Shown piece by piece: positions 24,791 to 35,408 of a DNA stretch of 64,000 nt (within the stretch, counting starts at the first letter, position 1; every line of letters starts with the position of its first letter). The DNA is taken from NCBI RefSeq assembly GCF_011927945.1, contig NZ_JAATJM010000001.1, positions 691,501 to 755,500 of the forward strand. Direction: 5' to 3'. Under the pieces are notes generated by a model. It had not been told where the DNA came from, ran no database searches, and saw only the letters and a list, made by a program, of their open reading frames with translations. This DNA comes from Brevundimonas alba (GTDB lineage Bacteria; Pseudomonadota; Alphaproteobacteria; Caulobacterales; Caulobacteraceae). The position numbers and the translations under genes are program-made.

Positions 24791-24832
24791 GCCGCCTCTC
24801 TAGCCGACCCCGGCGACGCTTCCCACCGGGGC

Positions 24833-25135
24833 TCAGCCCTTTCCGACCAGCCCCTGCATGGCGTCGAGATAGGCAACGAAGGCGCGGCGGCCCTCGGGCG
24901 TCATCGAGGCCTCGGTCAGGGGCTTGCGGCCCTCGAACCGCTTGGTCACGGCGACGAAGCCGGCGTCCTCGAGCTTGCGCAGGTGGACCGACAGATTGCC
25001 GTCCGTGGTCTGCAGCCGGCTCTTCAGCGTGTTGAAGTCGGCGCTCTCGACCCCCGAGAGCACGGCCATGATGCCGAGGCGGACGCGGCCGTGGATGACC
25101 TCGTCGAGCCGGTTGATGTCGAACTCGTCGGCCAC
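24833..25135 (-). CDS. Winged-helix transcriptional regulator (HTH_34/MarR-like)
   Basis: This 100-residue DNA-binding protein begins with INRLDEVIHGRVRLGIMAVL. The helix-turn-helix is in FNTLKSRLQTTDGNLSVHLRKLEDAGFVAV (recognition helix near residues 45-58), and the wing in KRFEGRKPLTEASMTPEGRRAF. It is the compact winged-helix type often found next to membrane proteins it controls. Start: GTG 25135, two bases after the stop of the upstream membrane-protein gene, which implies one operon. The open frame continues further upstream but overlaps that gene. Confidence 0.85.
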   Translation of the reverse strand: MADEFDINRLDEVIHGRVRLGIMAVLSGVESADFNTLKSRLQTTDGNLSVHLRKLEDAGFVAVTKRFEGRKPLTEASMTPEGRRAFVAYLDAMQGLVGKG

Positions 25136-25137
25136 GC

Positions 25138-25764
25138 TCAGGCCCTCGCCGACCGCATCAGCAGCCAGCCCGGCAGGGCCATCAGCAGGAACAGGGCGGC
25201 GCCGTAGGCCAGATACTGTTCGGCCGAGCCGGTGAAGAGGGCGATCAGCGGGCCGGCGGCGAAGGAGGCCAGGGCGAGGCCCCACAGCGGGCGGGAGCGC
25301 TGCATGGCGGCGGTCACGGCCCAGCCGGCGCCGTAGAAGACCATGATCACCGACGGCATCAGGGCCAGGGCGACCATGGCCGCCTCGTCCCCCATCCGCC
25401 ACGCCAGCACGGCCATGGAGGCGAACAGGGCGAAGATGCCCCAGCCGACTGAAGCCCAGGCCGTGCCCGAGGCGCGGTTGGCCGAGGTCTGCACCCCGCC
25501 GGCCCGCTTCAGCCGGTAGATGTTGAACGCCAGCAGGACGAAGAACAGCAGGGTGGCCCCGAGCCACAGGCCGTTGACCGCCTCCATGCCGAGCCCGGCG
25601 ACGCCGCTGGCGATGGCCCAGTGGCCGACGCTGGCGAGGCCGTAGATGACGCCGGCGCCGAACAGGATGGCGGCGCCCTGCATCGGCGTCCGGCTGCCCT
25701 CCTCGGCGAGGCGGCGCATCCAGGCGATGTCGGCGGCGGGGTCTTCGGTTTCGGGCGTGGTCAT
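25138..25764 (-). CDS. Six-helix membrane protein in regulator operon (paralogue 1)
   Basis: This 208-residue integral membrane protein has an acidic soluble N-terminus (DPAADIAWMRRLAEEG), then about six helices. Motifs HWAIASGVAGL, FNIYRLKRAGG, and near the end SAEQYLAYGAALFLLMALPGWLLM recur in altered form in the adjacent upstream gene, so the two are tandem paralogues. The predicted ATG is 25764 (MTTPETED). It is cotranscribed with the winged-helix regulator, which may respond to or control it. Function unknown. Confidence 0.78.
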   Translation of the reverse strand: MTTPETEDPAADIAWMRRLAEEGSRTPMQGAAILFGAGVIYGLASVGHWAIASGVAGLGMEAVNGLWLGATLLFFVLLAFNIYRLKRAGGVQTSANRASGTAWASVGWGIFALFASMAVLAWRMGDEAAMVALALMPSVIMVFYGAGWAVTAAMQRSRPLWGLALASFAAGPLIALFTGSAEQYLAYGAALFLLMALPGWLLMRSARA

Positions 25765-25777
25765 GGTGTCAGTCCTC

Positions 25778-26359
25778 TCAGAGTCGGCGGCCAAGGGCCA
25801 GCCACAGGCCGGGCAAAAGAGCGACGAGCGCCAGGGTCGACGCCTGCAGCATATACTGATCGGCCGTGCCGATGCGGGTGGAGAGCAGGGCCGCGCCGCC
25901 GAGGGCCACGAGGCCGATCAGGGCCATGCCGGGGCGGCGGGCGCGGGCGAAGGCGGTCAGCCAGGCGAGGCCGTAGAGGCCGAGGGTGGCGACCGAGTTC
26001 CACAGCATCAGGCTCCAGTCGCCGGTCATGCCCGAGGCGGCGGCGAGGGCGAGGGCGGCGGCGATCATGCTGAACACGGCCATGCGCGACCAGCCGGCGA
26101 CGCGGCGGGCGGCCTCTCCGCCGATGCGGCGCAGGCGGAACAGGCCGGTGAAGAAGATGGCGACGGCGAGCGGCCAGCTGAGGCCCAGGGTCGCCGGATG
26201 CAGGCCGGACGCGCCGCTGACGACGCTCCACTGGAACAGGTTGGCGGCGCCGAAGCAGACGCCGGCGAGCAGCAGCACGCGGCCGGCGCAGACGGCGACG
26301 GTCGGGCCGGAGGCGGCGCCGGTCAGGGTGGCGGGCGGGAACTGGGCGGTGGTGGTCAT
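25778..26359 (-). CDS. Six-helix membrane protein in regulator operon (paralogue 2)
   Basis: This 193-residue membrane protein, first in the operon, has an AGGGGAG six bases before ATG 26359. Shared features with the next gene are FQWSVVSGASGL, FFTGLFRLRRIGG and TADQYMLQASTLALVALLPGLWLAL near the C-terminus, in the same order and spacing. About six helices are predicted, with no catalytic motif. The repeat element copy B starts about 100 bases upstream, between this gene and the divergent GrpB gene. Function unknown. Confidence 0.77.
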   Translation of the reverse strand: MTTTAQFPPATLTGAASGPTVAVCAGRVLLLAGVCFGAANLFQWSVVSGASGLHPATLGLSWPLAVAIFFTGLFRLRRIGGEAARRVAGWSRMAVFSMIAAALALAAASGMTGDWSLMLWNSVATLGLYGLAWLTAFARARRPGMALIGLVALGGAALLSTRIGTADQYMLQASTLALVALLPGLWLALGRRL

Positions 26360-26462
26360 CGAACTCCCCTCGTGTTCGCGGACCATGCATCAAGTGCTTT
26401 GTGTTGTAAAGTGCGTGATGTGTGGGAGTGCCGGGATGAAGACGGCGGGGGCGATCCGGGCG

Positions 26463-26766
26463 GGTTTTACCCGGGTATAAACCGCGAAAATTGCGAAAAC
26501 TGCGTCCGAAGGGTCCGAAGAGTGCGAAGCGTCCGAAGAGTCCGGAGAGTGCGCTGCGTCCGAAGAGTGCGGCTGGGGACGGCGGAGCCTGCTGCGGCGC
26601 GGCTGGGGCTGGATTGTCAAAGACCGGTGGCGAACGAAGGCCGGCAGTATACGGCCGCTGGTTTGTCAGGCGGACAAGTCGCGTCGAGAAAAGGCGATGT
26701 GTCTGGAAAGGCGGGAGGTTTTCCGCGCTATCCGACTATAGATGCGCGGATTGTAAGCACAGCGTC
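26463..26766 (-). repeat. Block-conserved intergenic element, copy B (inverted)
   Basis: This 304-bp inverted counterpart of 5516-5846 has the same six blocks in the same order when read on the minus strand. The outer blocks are GACGCTGTGCT-x-ACAATCCGCG/TCTATAGTCGGATAGCGC at 26766-26726 and GTTTATACCCGGGTAAAACC at 26482-26463. The 9-bp array lies at 26500-26571, followed by two further A/T-rich nonamers. Inter-block sequence is unrelated to copy A. This copy sits between divergent genes, unlike copy A between convergent ones, so it is unlikely to be a gene-specific promoter. The remaining 26360-26462 and 26767-26828 show nothing clear. Confidence 0.85.
26500..26571 (-). repeat. Nonamer tandem array in element copy B (8 x 9 bp)
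   Basis: Read on the minus strand the units are CGCACTCTT, CGGACGCAG, CGCACTCTC, CGGACTCTT, CGGACGCTT, CGCACTCTT, CGGACCCTT and CGGACGCAG. Unit number (eight) and total length (72 bp) equal those of copy A. Unit 2 is identical and unit 8 differs by one base, so order as well as length is conserved. Confidence 0.9.
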
Positions 26767-26828
26767 AGGGGCGGGATGGGGGGCGTACGGCGTCTTGACC
26801 CCGGCCGCCCCGCTCCGGATCATGGCCC

Positions 26829-27374
26829 ATGCCCCGGCCCGTCGCCCTCGCCCTGTACACGCCGGAGTGGACCGACCGGGCCGCGGCGCTGATCGCGGAG
26901 CTGTGGGCGGCGGCGCCGGGGGGCTTCGTCGCCGTGCACCACATCGGTTCGACCGCCGTGCCGGGACTGGCCGCCAAGCCAGTGGTCGACCTGCTGGGCG
27001 AGGCTGACAGTCTGGCAGGGATCGAGGCGGCGCGGGCGGCGCTGGAGGGGCTGGGCTGGCGCTGGCGCGGCGAGAACGGCGTGGCCGGGCGGCGGTATTT
27101 GACCCGCGACGATCCGGCGACGGGCGAGCGGACGGCTCATCTGCACGTCCATGCGGCGGGGGACCGGATGATCGCCTGGCATCTGGCCTTCCGCGACCGG
27201 CTGCGGGCCGAGCCGGAGACGGCCGCGGCCTATGCGCGCGAGAAGGCGCGCTGCGCGGCCCTGCATCCGGGGGACAGCGGGGCCTATGCGGCGTGCAAGA
27301 AGGCGTGGACGGATGGGGTGGCGGCGGAGGCGGTGCGGGGGGCGAGTGCAAGATCGTGCCATTCGAGGCGGTGA
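26829..27374 (+). CDS. GrpB family protein (UPF0157, nucleotidyltransferase-like fold)
   Basis: This 181-residue soluble protein's hallmark is HHIGSTAVPGLAAKPVVDLL near residues 40-60, the GS-x-AV-x-G..K-x-D motif of the nucleotidyltransferase-like GrpB family. Later HLHVHAAGDRMIAWHLAFRDRLRAEP and EKARCAALHPGDSGAYAACKKAW complete the family pattern. Some relatives are fused to dephospho-CoA kinase; the reaction of free-standing members is unknown. Start ATG 26829. The C-terminal ASARSCHSRR is Arg/Ser-rich and non-conserved. Confidence 0.85.
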   Translation: MPRPVALALYTPEWTDRAAALIAELWAAAPGGFVAVHHIGSTAVPGLAAKPVVDLLGEADSLAGIEAARAALEGLGWRWRGENGVAGRRYLTRDDPATGERTAHLHVHAAGDRMIAWHLAFRDRLRAEPETAAAYAREKARCAALHPGDSGAYAACKKAWTDGVAAEAVRGASARSCHSRR

Positions 27375-27398
27375 AGATGACGCCGCTGCTGGGGGTGA

Positions 27399-28205
27399 AT
27401 GATGGAAATTAGTCGGGAGCGCCGCGAGCGTTGGGAGCGGCTGACAAAGAACGACCCGTTCAACCTGTGGCTCCGGCCGCAGGTCACCGGCCCCGACGGC
27501 GCCCTTGATCTGGACGCGCTTCATGCTGTCGCGCTCCGCTACGGAATTGATCGCCGCCAGCAATACGCGCACCTGAATCCCGGTCAGGTTCGGATGAACC
27601 TCGGCAACATGCTGAGAAAGGCCGTGCCGCCGGAGGAATACGGGGCCGAGCCCCGGAAGGCGCAGCCGCTCATCGTCGCCGCGCCCTCCGGCCCTGCCGA
27701 GCCGACGGCCGACGAGCCGCCGTTGGCCCGCGCATCGATCCGGGCGCTTCTGACCCTGCATGCGGAGGTGATGGAGGAACTGCGGCGGCGCGACGTTGTG
27801 CGCACCTCGAACAGCCCGGTCGGCGACTATGCCGAACTGCTGTTCTCGACCGCCTTTGGCTGGGCGCTGGAGAACTCGTCGGCGGCCGGGCATGACGCCA
27901 CAGACAACGATGGGATCCGCTATCAGATCAAGAGCCGCCGCCTGACCCGTCACAACGGCTCACGGCAGCTGAGCTTCCTGCGCCGGTTGCCGGAGAAGAA
28001 GTTCGACTATCTCGCCGCCGTCCTGTTCGACAGCCGGTATCAGGTCCAGCGTGCGATCATCCTGCCGCACGACGGCCTCGAAGCACGCTGCCGCTACAGC
28101 AAGCATGCGAACGGATGGCTGTTGCGGCTGGAGGACAGCTGCTGGGACATGGCCGGCGCGCGGGACGTGACGGAAGAGATCAGGGGGATGGCGGAGAGCA
28201 TCTGA
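27399..28205 (+). CDS. Restriction-endonuclease-fold-like protein (DUF6998-type)
   Basis: This 268-residue soluble protein's central part reads SPVGDYAELLFSTAFGW..., SSAAGHDATDNDGIRYQIKSRRL: an acidic residue, Asp, then Q-x-K, matching the PD-(D/E)xK nuclease-like core of DUF6998-type proteins (about residues 142-185). The N-terminal domain (1-75) is charged, with NLWLRPQV and NLGNMLRKAVPPEEY, and could be a DNA- or partner-binding module. The C-terminal strands FDYLAAVLFDSRYQVQRAIILPHDGL fit the same fold. It is the first gene of an accessory patch. Nuclease activity is inferred from the motif only. ATG 27399 or 27402. Confidence 0.65.
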   Translation: MMEISRERRERWERLTKNDPFNLWLRPQVTGPDGALDLDALHAVALRYGIDRRQQYAHLNPGQVRMNLGNMLRKAVPPEEYGAEPRKAQPLIVAAPSGPAEPTADEPPLARASIRALLTLHAEVMEELRRRDVVRTSNSPVGDYAELLFSTAFGWALENSSAAGHDATDNDGIRYQIKSRRLTRHNGSRQLSFLRRLPEKKFDYLAAVLFDSRYQVQRAIILPHDGLEARCRYSKHANGWLLRLEDSCWDMAGARDVTEEIRGMAESI

Positions 28206-28220
28206 CCGCCAGAAAGGCCT

Positions 28221-28976
28221 TCAGGCCGCCATCAGCGGCAAGTCCTTCCACTCAGTGCTAGCGGGGCGGACATGCGAAGTGACCTGCGACAGAAGAGCCA
28301 ACGACTCTGAAGGCCAGTCGCTGAGGTTCTCAACTACGGCTTCTCGAGGCCAATCGGGCTGTGCCCGCTGAACGTCTGAGAACTTGGTATGTGCAAACGC
28401 CACGGAAGCGGGCGCAGGACTTATGATCTCGAACAGCGCGATACGGCCATCACTCAGCTTCACCCCGAAATCAAAATCATACTGGCTGCTGCTTGCCCCG
28501 AGAACAGCCACCTTGGGTTGGACCATAGGGGAGGAGTAGGCCCGTTCGAGTTTATCCTTGACCACCTCAAGAAGCGCCCGTTCGCGGTGCCGCACTGAGC
28601 GCTCCAACATTTGCGTGGCCCATGCGCGTGATGCCTCCGCAACCAGCGCCATAGCGGCAACGAGATTCTGAGGGCCCACGTCGTCGGCAACGAATGCATC
28701 GCCTTCAAAACGAATGCCCGATTGCTCCGCAATTGCTTCAGCCCGTCGGCGGTCCCCAGGGCGCATGTGATGGACGCCTTCGTCCAGCACGGCCGTACGG
28801 CCTAGCCCATCATCCGAAACACGGAAACCGCCGCTACGATTGGGGGCCACCGAGAGGTTGATTACCTCTCCGCTCGGAAACAAGGTGGTCGTAGGCACAC
28901 GGATGAGTCCGTCAGCAAACCAAGGCTGCTGGCTACCAGCAATCGCGTCTCTCAGGACTTCGTATTGGTCTGACAC
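28221..28976 (-). CDS. DUF1828-like protein, downstream gene of accessory pair
   Basis: This 251-residue soluble protein's N-terminal region (YEVLRDAIAG, LIRVPTTTLFPSGEVINLSV, GGFRVSDDGLGRTAVLDEG) resembles the DUF1828 pattern of phage- and defence-associated proteins. The second half has YDFDFGVKLSDGRIALFEIISP, strands of a possible nuclease-like fold. Start is set at GTG 28976: the upstream gene's TAG and this GTG share one base (TAGTG), so the pair is coupled; a start at 29030 would overlap it by 55 bases. The DNA here is visibly less GC-rich than around it. Family match is tentative. Confidence 0.6.
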   Translation of the reverse strand: MSDQYEVLRDAIAGSQQPWFADGLIRVPTTTLFPSGEVINLSVAPNRSGGFRVSDDGLGRTAVLDEGVHHMRPGDRRRAEAIAEQSGIRFEGDAFVADDVGPQNLVAAMALVAEASRAWATQMLERSVRHRERALLEVVKDKLERAYSSPMVQPKVAVLGASSSQYDFDFGVKLSDGRIALFEIISPAPASVAFAHTKFSDVQRAQPDWPREAVVENLSDWPSESLALLSQVTSHVRPASTEWKDLPLMAA

Positions 28977-29482
28977 TAGAAAAGTTCCGGCCGATGAGGC
29001 GGGGGCGGAATGCTCCCTACAATATTGCATCTCTCCAAGAAGAACATCATCGCTGCGTCAAAATCGGTCAGAGCCGGTTCAACGCAAAGCCCATCGTACC
29101 TCTCGCGAGGTTGGCGTTGTCGTGGCCACCGCCTGTTCAGCTCCCAAGGATAGAAGCGGGTGACCTCAGCGGGCAGTCGATTACCGCGGAGACCGCGCGG
29201 AAGGCCGGTTCTCAGTGAGTTAACGTGCTCCGCCTTAGGCCTGAAGCTGAGTCGCTGAATTGGATCGCCAGCTGCAATGAGCACCAAGCTGGCGGATTGG
29301 CGCGGCGTTCGAACAGTGGCGTTGCCTCTCAGCTCGAGTCCGCTGACGGCGACTTCATTGAGCAGAAGCTGGACGACCAGGAGGGCTCGCCCGGCGGTCG
29401 TTGGATCTTCTCGCCAGCTTGGCTGTCCGCCAACCCGCTTAGTTGCGGCGAGGAGGTGATCGATTTCGTCGGGCGACAACAT
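28976..29482 (-). CDS. DUF6978-like protein, upstream gene of accessory pair
   Basis: This 168-residue soluble protein starts MLSPDEIDHLLAATKR and ends in FDAAMMFFLERCNIVGSIPPP, matching the beginning and end of DUF6978-type proteins (a C-terminal ERCNI-like motif). A middle region is rich in Arg (RPKAEHVNSL, RPRQRQPRERYDG). It is coupled by a one-base overlap to the DUF1828-like gene, so the two products likely work together. Position next to a restriction-fold protein and low-GC composition suggest an acquired defence or toxin-antitoxin-like unit. Assignment from memory of the family; not certain. Confidence 0.55.
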   Translation of the reverse strand: MLSPDEIDHLLAATKRVGGQPSWREDPTTAGRALLVVQLLLNEVAVSGLELRGNATVRTPRQSASLVLIAAGDPIQRLSFRPKAEHVNSLRTGLPRGLRGNRLPAEVTRFYPWELNRRWPRQRQPRERYDGLCVEPALTDFDAAMMFFLERCNIVGSIPPPPHRPELF

Positions 29483-29537
29483 CCCGCAACATCACGCGGT
29501 TTTGGGAGTCGCGTAAGCCCCTAGATCGCCTCGACCC

Positions 29538-32126
<2,589 letters not shown>

Positions 32127-32340
32127 GTGTCATCCCCTGATGGCGGATTCCGCCGTCGCGCCCTCTGATGCAAGCAACGCGCCGTGCGGCTGTGGATCAG
32201 GTGGGTGTGGCGGCTGGGCCACACAAGTCCCGGCGGCGGCGGAAAGTGACGGGCGCGCGAACGGCGTGCGGCGACGCTGGAACCGGGGCGGAGCCGCCCG
32301 GTTGGGAGCCGTCGGGGTTTGCACCTCAGGGAAGAAACCG

Positions 32341-32844
32341 ATGAAAAGACCGATCCTTGTCACCACGGCGGTGTTCGCCGCCCTCGCCCTGCCCGCGGCC
32401 GCCCAGGTCGCGGGCGGACAGCCCCAGCAGGCGCCTGCGACGGCTCCGCAGGGCACCGACCGTACCCCGCCCGCCGACACTGAGAACCGCAGCGCGGCGC
32501 CGGGCCCGGCCGCGCCCCGCAACCAGGGCACGCCCTATCACATGCCGGCCTCGGGCGGCCCGGAGAACCCCTCGGGCGGAGCGGCGGCCATGGCCCAGCC
32601 GGGCGGCGCCTCCAGCTCCGCGCGGAGCGGCGGTTCGGCCGGCGCGATGGCCGGCCGGAGCATGGACTACGGCATGTGGGAGAGCAGCTGGGGCGCCCGG
32701 CCGCCCGCGCCGCCGAGCGGCTTCGCCAACCCGTCCGACTGGCACCGCCACGTCCGCGCCTGCCAGCAGCGCTACAAGACCTACAATCCGTCGACGGACA
32801 TGTATGTGCCGCGGGTCGGCAGCACGGCGCGCTGCTCGCGCTGA
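32341..32844 (+). CDS. Secreted BA14K-like protein
   Basis: This 167-residue exported protein has a signal peptide MKRPILVTTAVFAALALPAAAQ, a long low-complexity Gly/Ala/Pro/Ser region (about 23-110), and a C-terminal BA14K-type motif WHRHVRACQQRYKTYNPSTDMYV...TARCSR. That small Cys/Tyr-rich domain is widespread in alphaproteobacterial periplasmic proteins; Brucella BA14K is immunoreactive and lectin-like. ATG 32341 follows a GGGAAG. The gene diverges from clpB. The disordered middle suggests a cell-envelope tether. Confidence 0.8.
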   Translation: MKRPILVTTAVFAALALPAAAQVAGGQPQQAPATAPQGTDRTPPADTENRSAAPGPAAPRNQGTPYHMPASGGPENPSGGAAAMAQPGGASSSARSGGSAGAMAGRSMDYGMWESSWGARPPAPPSGFANPSDWHRHVRACQQRYKTYNPSTDMYVPRVGSTARCSR

Positions 32845-32929
32845 GCCGGTGAGCCGGGACCGGCGGGCTCTGGCGCCCCGGCGGTCCCGGCGCTAGCGTC
32901 GCTTCCGACCAGTTCGGGAGCGTCATCTC

Positions 32930-34573
32930 ATGTCCATCCGCCTCACGCGCCGCGCGGCGCTGATTTCGTCCGCCGCGGCCGGCGTCGCCCTGCCCTCGCT
33001 GTCGCACGCCCAGACCGGCCCCGCGCCGTCCGGCGAGGCGCTGGCGCAGGCGGTCGACGCCTATGTGAAGGCCTGTATGGCCGCCTTCCCGGAACAGCCG
33101 GCGCTGTCGATCGCGGTGGTCAAGGACGGGGCGCCGGTGCTGGCCCGCGGCTATGGCGTCAAGCGGCTGGGACAGGCGGCGCCGGCGGACGAGCACACCC
33201 TGTTCGCCATCGCCTCGAACACCAAGAACGTCACCTCGGCGGCGCTCGCCATGATGGTCGACGAGGGCAAGGTGAAGTGGGACGAGCCGGTGCGGACCTA
33301 TCTACCGGGCTTCACCCTGTCCGACCCGGTGATCGGCGAGCGGATCACGGTGCGCGACACGATCAGCCACCGCGCCGGTTTCGGCCTGGGCGCCGGCGAC
33401 CTGCTGTTCTGGCCCAACAGCGACCGGAGCCGGGCGGAGGTTCTGGCGGCAGTCCCGTTCGTGCCGATCGAGGACCAGTTCCGCGGGCAGTATCACTACA
33501 ACAACCTGATGTTCGTGGTCGCCGGGGCGGTGCTGGAGGCGGTGTCGGGCATGCCGTGGGAGCGGTTCATCCAGACCCGCATCCTTGACCGCGTCGGCAT
33601 GAACGAGACCGTGCCGCTGACCACAATGGCGGACCCCGCGAAGTCGGCCCTGCCCCACGCCCGCGTCGGGCCGCCGCTGCGGTATCAGGGCGATATGGTG
33701 CAGATCGCGGACTCGATCGCCGAGGTCTGGAACTGGAACAGCGCGGCGGCGGCCGGGGGCATCTGCACCACCGCCACCGACTGGGCGAAGTGGATCGGCG
33801 TGCGGCTGGCCATGGGACAGTTGCCGGATGGATCCCGGCTGTTCTCGGAGGCGACCGCGCGCGAGATGTGGAAGCCGAACGTCATCATCAGCGCCTCCGA
33901 AGGGCCGACGGCGGAGCTGCCGGGGCGCGCCATCGCATCGACCTACGCCATGGGCTTCCAGGTGCAGGACTATCGCGGCGAGCGGATGATCACCCACGGG
34001 GGCGGGTCGCCCGGCGGGATCTCCGCGACCGTGCTGATCCCGGGACGGAACGCCGGCTTCTCGATCTTCTCCAACGCCGAGGAGAGTTTCCTTCTGCGCG
34101 CCCTTCGGTCGGGCATCTCCGACATCGTCATGGGCAAGGCGGGATACGACTGGATCGCCGACAGCGTGCGACTGCGGGACCAGGGCGACGCGGCCTCCAT
34201 CGCGGCGGCGGCTGAAATCGACGCGAAGCAGGCGGCGGGCGCGGCGCCGTCAATGCCGCTGGAGGCCTACGCCGGACGTTGGCGGGACCCGTGGTACGGC
34301 GACATCGTCGTCGAGGCGCGGACGACCGGCCGGGGACGGGCGCGCAAGACCGGCCTGTGGCTGGAGTTCACCCACACGCCAGCGCTGAAGGGGCCGCTGG
34401 AGCCCTATGACGGCGAGACGATGCGGACGCGATTCCCGGACAAGCGGGAGGAGGACACGTTCATCACCTTCAGGATCGAGAACGGCGCGCCGGTGTCGGC
34501 GACGATGAAGGCGGTCTCTCCAGATGCCGACTTCAGCTACGACTACCAAGACCTCCGTCTGACCAGGGTTTGA
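32930..34573 (+). CDS. Secreted serine hydrolase (beta-lactamase class C/S12 family) with DUF3471-like tail
   Basis: This 547-residue exported hydrolase's N-terminus LTRRAALISSAAAGVALPSLSHA has a twin-arginine-type pair and a hydrophobic stretch. The S12 active site is complete: FAIASNTKNVTSAAL (SxxK near residue 90), QYHYNNLMFV (YxN near 190) and THGGGSPGG (HxG near 355). A C-terminal beta-rich domain (about 435-547, YAGRWRDPWYGDIVVEA) resembles DUF3471. Such enzymes hydrolyse esters, D-amino-acid peptides or beta-lactams; the true substrate is unknown. The TPR gene starts 4 bases later. Confidence 0.9.
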   Translation: MSIRLTRRAALISSAAAGVALPSLSHAQTGPAPSGEALAQAVDAYVKACMAAFPEQPALSIAVVKDGAPVLARGYGVKRLGQAAPADEHTLFAIASNTKNVTSAALAMMVDEGKVKWDEPVRTYLPGFTLSDPVIGERITVRDTISHRAGFGLGAGDLLFWPNSDRSRAEVLAAVPFVPIEDQFRGQYHYNNLMFVVAGAVLEAVSGMPWERFIQTRILDRVGMNETVPLTTMADPAKSALPHARVGPPLRYQGDMVQIADSIAEVWNWNSAAAAGGICTTATDWAKWIGVRLAMGQLPDGSRLFSEATAREMWKPNVIISASEGPTAELPGRAIASTYAMGFQVQDYRGERMITHGGGSPGGISATVLIPGRNAGFSIFSNAEESFLLRALRSGISDIVMGKAGYDWIADSVRLRDQGDAASIAAAAEIDAKQAAGAAPSMPLEAYAGRWRDPWYGDIVVEARTTGRGRARKTGLWLEFTHTPALKGPLEPYDGETMRTRFPDKREEDTFITFRIENGAPVSATMKAVSPDADFSYDYQDLRLTRV

Positions 34574-34577
34574 GCCG

Positions 34578-35408
34578 ATGATCGCCCTCGCCTTCGCCCT
34601 CGCCCTGATTTCGCAGGACATTCCCGATGTCTGCCGGGCGCCCGAGGGCGAGGCGCCTGACTGGGCCGCCTGCGCGCAGGCCCTGCCGGACGGCTCGCCG
34701 CAGCAGACGTTCGCGCGGCTGAATCAGGCGACCGAAGCCTATCTGGACCGCGACTATGGAGACGCCGGGCGGGTGTTCGATCGGGCGGGAGATTTCGGGC
34801 CGTTCGAGTCGGACGCGCTCTACGTCTTCCGGGCCGATACGCGGCAGCATCTGGGACGCGACAAGGAGGCGACGGCGGATGCCGAAGCGGCCTGGCGCAT
34901 CATGCAGATCGGTCAGGCGCTGGAGCCGTCGCCGGACGAGCAGGCCGCGCTGGAGGCCCAGCGCCTGTTCCTGCTGAGCCTCGTCCTGCCGATCCTGAAG
35001 GAGGGACGGTCTTCGGCCTTCGAGCCCGCGTTCGCCGCCTATCGCGCCATTCCGGTCAAGGATGTCGAGGGATACGCCACACAGGCGCTGGTGCTCGAAC
35101 AGCTCGGCGATCTGGACGGGGCTCTGGCCGCCAGTCTGCTGGTTGTGAAGGCCGAACCGGCCAACGCGGGTTATCTGAACAATCACTGCTACATTCTGGT
35201 GCGGGCCGGGCGTCCCGCCGAGGGCCTGCCGTTCTGCGAGAAGGCGGTTCAGTCGGAGCCGGAGCTGGCGCCGCTGCGCCACAGCCTCGCCTCGGCGCTC
35301 GCGGGCGCCGGCCGTTGCACGGAGGCCGAAACGGCGCTGGCCGAAGCCCGTCGGCTGGAGCCCGCGACCGTCCTGTACCAGCAGTCGATCGCCTGCCGTG
35401 CCCGCTAG
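34578..35408 (+). CDS. Periplasmic TPR-repeat protein
   Basis: This 276-residue protein has a short hydrophobic N-terminus (MIALAFALALISQ) that may be a signal peptide, and then helical pairs typical of tetratricopeptide repeats: ATEAYLDRDYGDAGRVFDRAGDF, EGYATQALVLEQLGDLDGALAASLLVVKAEP, HCYILVRAGRPAEGLPFCEKAVQSEP and LASALAGAGRCTEAETALAEARRLEP. It is therefore a protein-interaction scaffold. Only 4 bases separate it from the serine hydrolase, so it may serve that enzyme. The stop lies inside a short tandem CCGCTAG repeat. Confidence 0.82.
   Translation: MIALAFALALISQDIPDVCRAPEGEAPDWAACAQALPDGSPQQTFARLNQATEAYLDRDYGDAGRVFDRAGDFGPFESDALYVFRADTRQHLGRDKEATADAEAAWRIMQIGQALEPSPDEQAALEAQRLFLLSLVLPILKEGRSSAFEPAFAAYRAIPVKDVEGYATQALVLEQLGDLDGALAASLLVVKAEPANAGYLNNHCYILVRAGRPAEGLPFCEKAVQSEPELAPLRHSLASALAGAGRCTEAETALAEARRLEPATVLYQQSIACRAR

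Noticed and set aside
25646..27007. A 453-codon plus-strand frame running through the repeat element into GrpB
   Set aside because: It reads antisense through two membrane-protein genes and the tandem array (giving repeated VRR); GrpB has its own normal start at 26829.
32127..32340. Heat-shock (sigma-32) promoter before clpB
   Set aside because: A CTTGCA is present, but no convincing minus-10 at the right distance could be seen.
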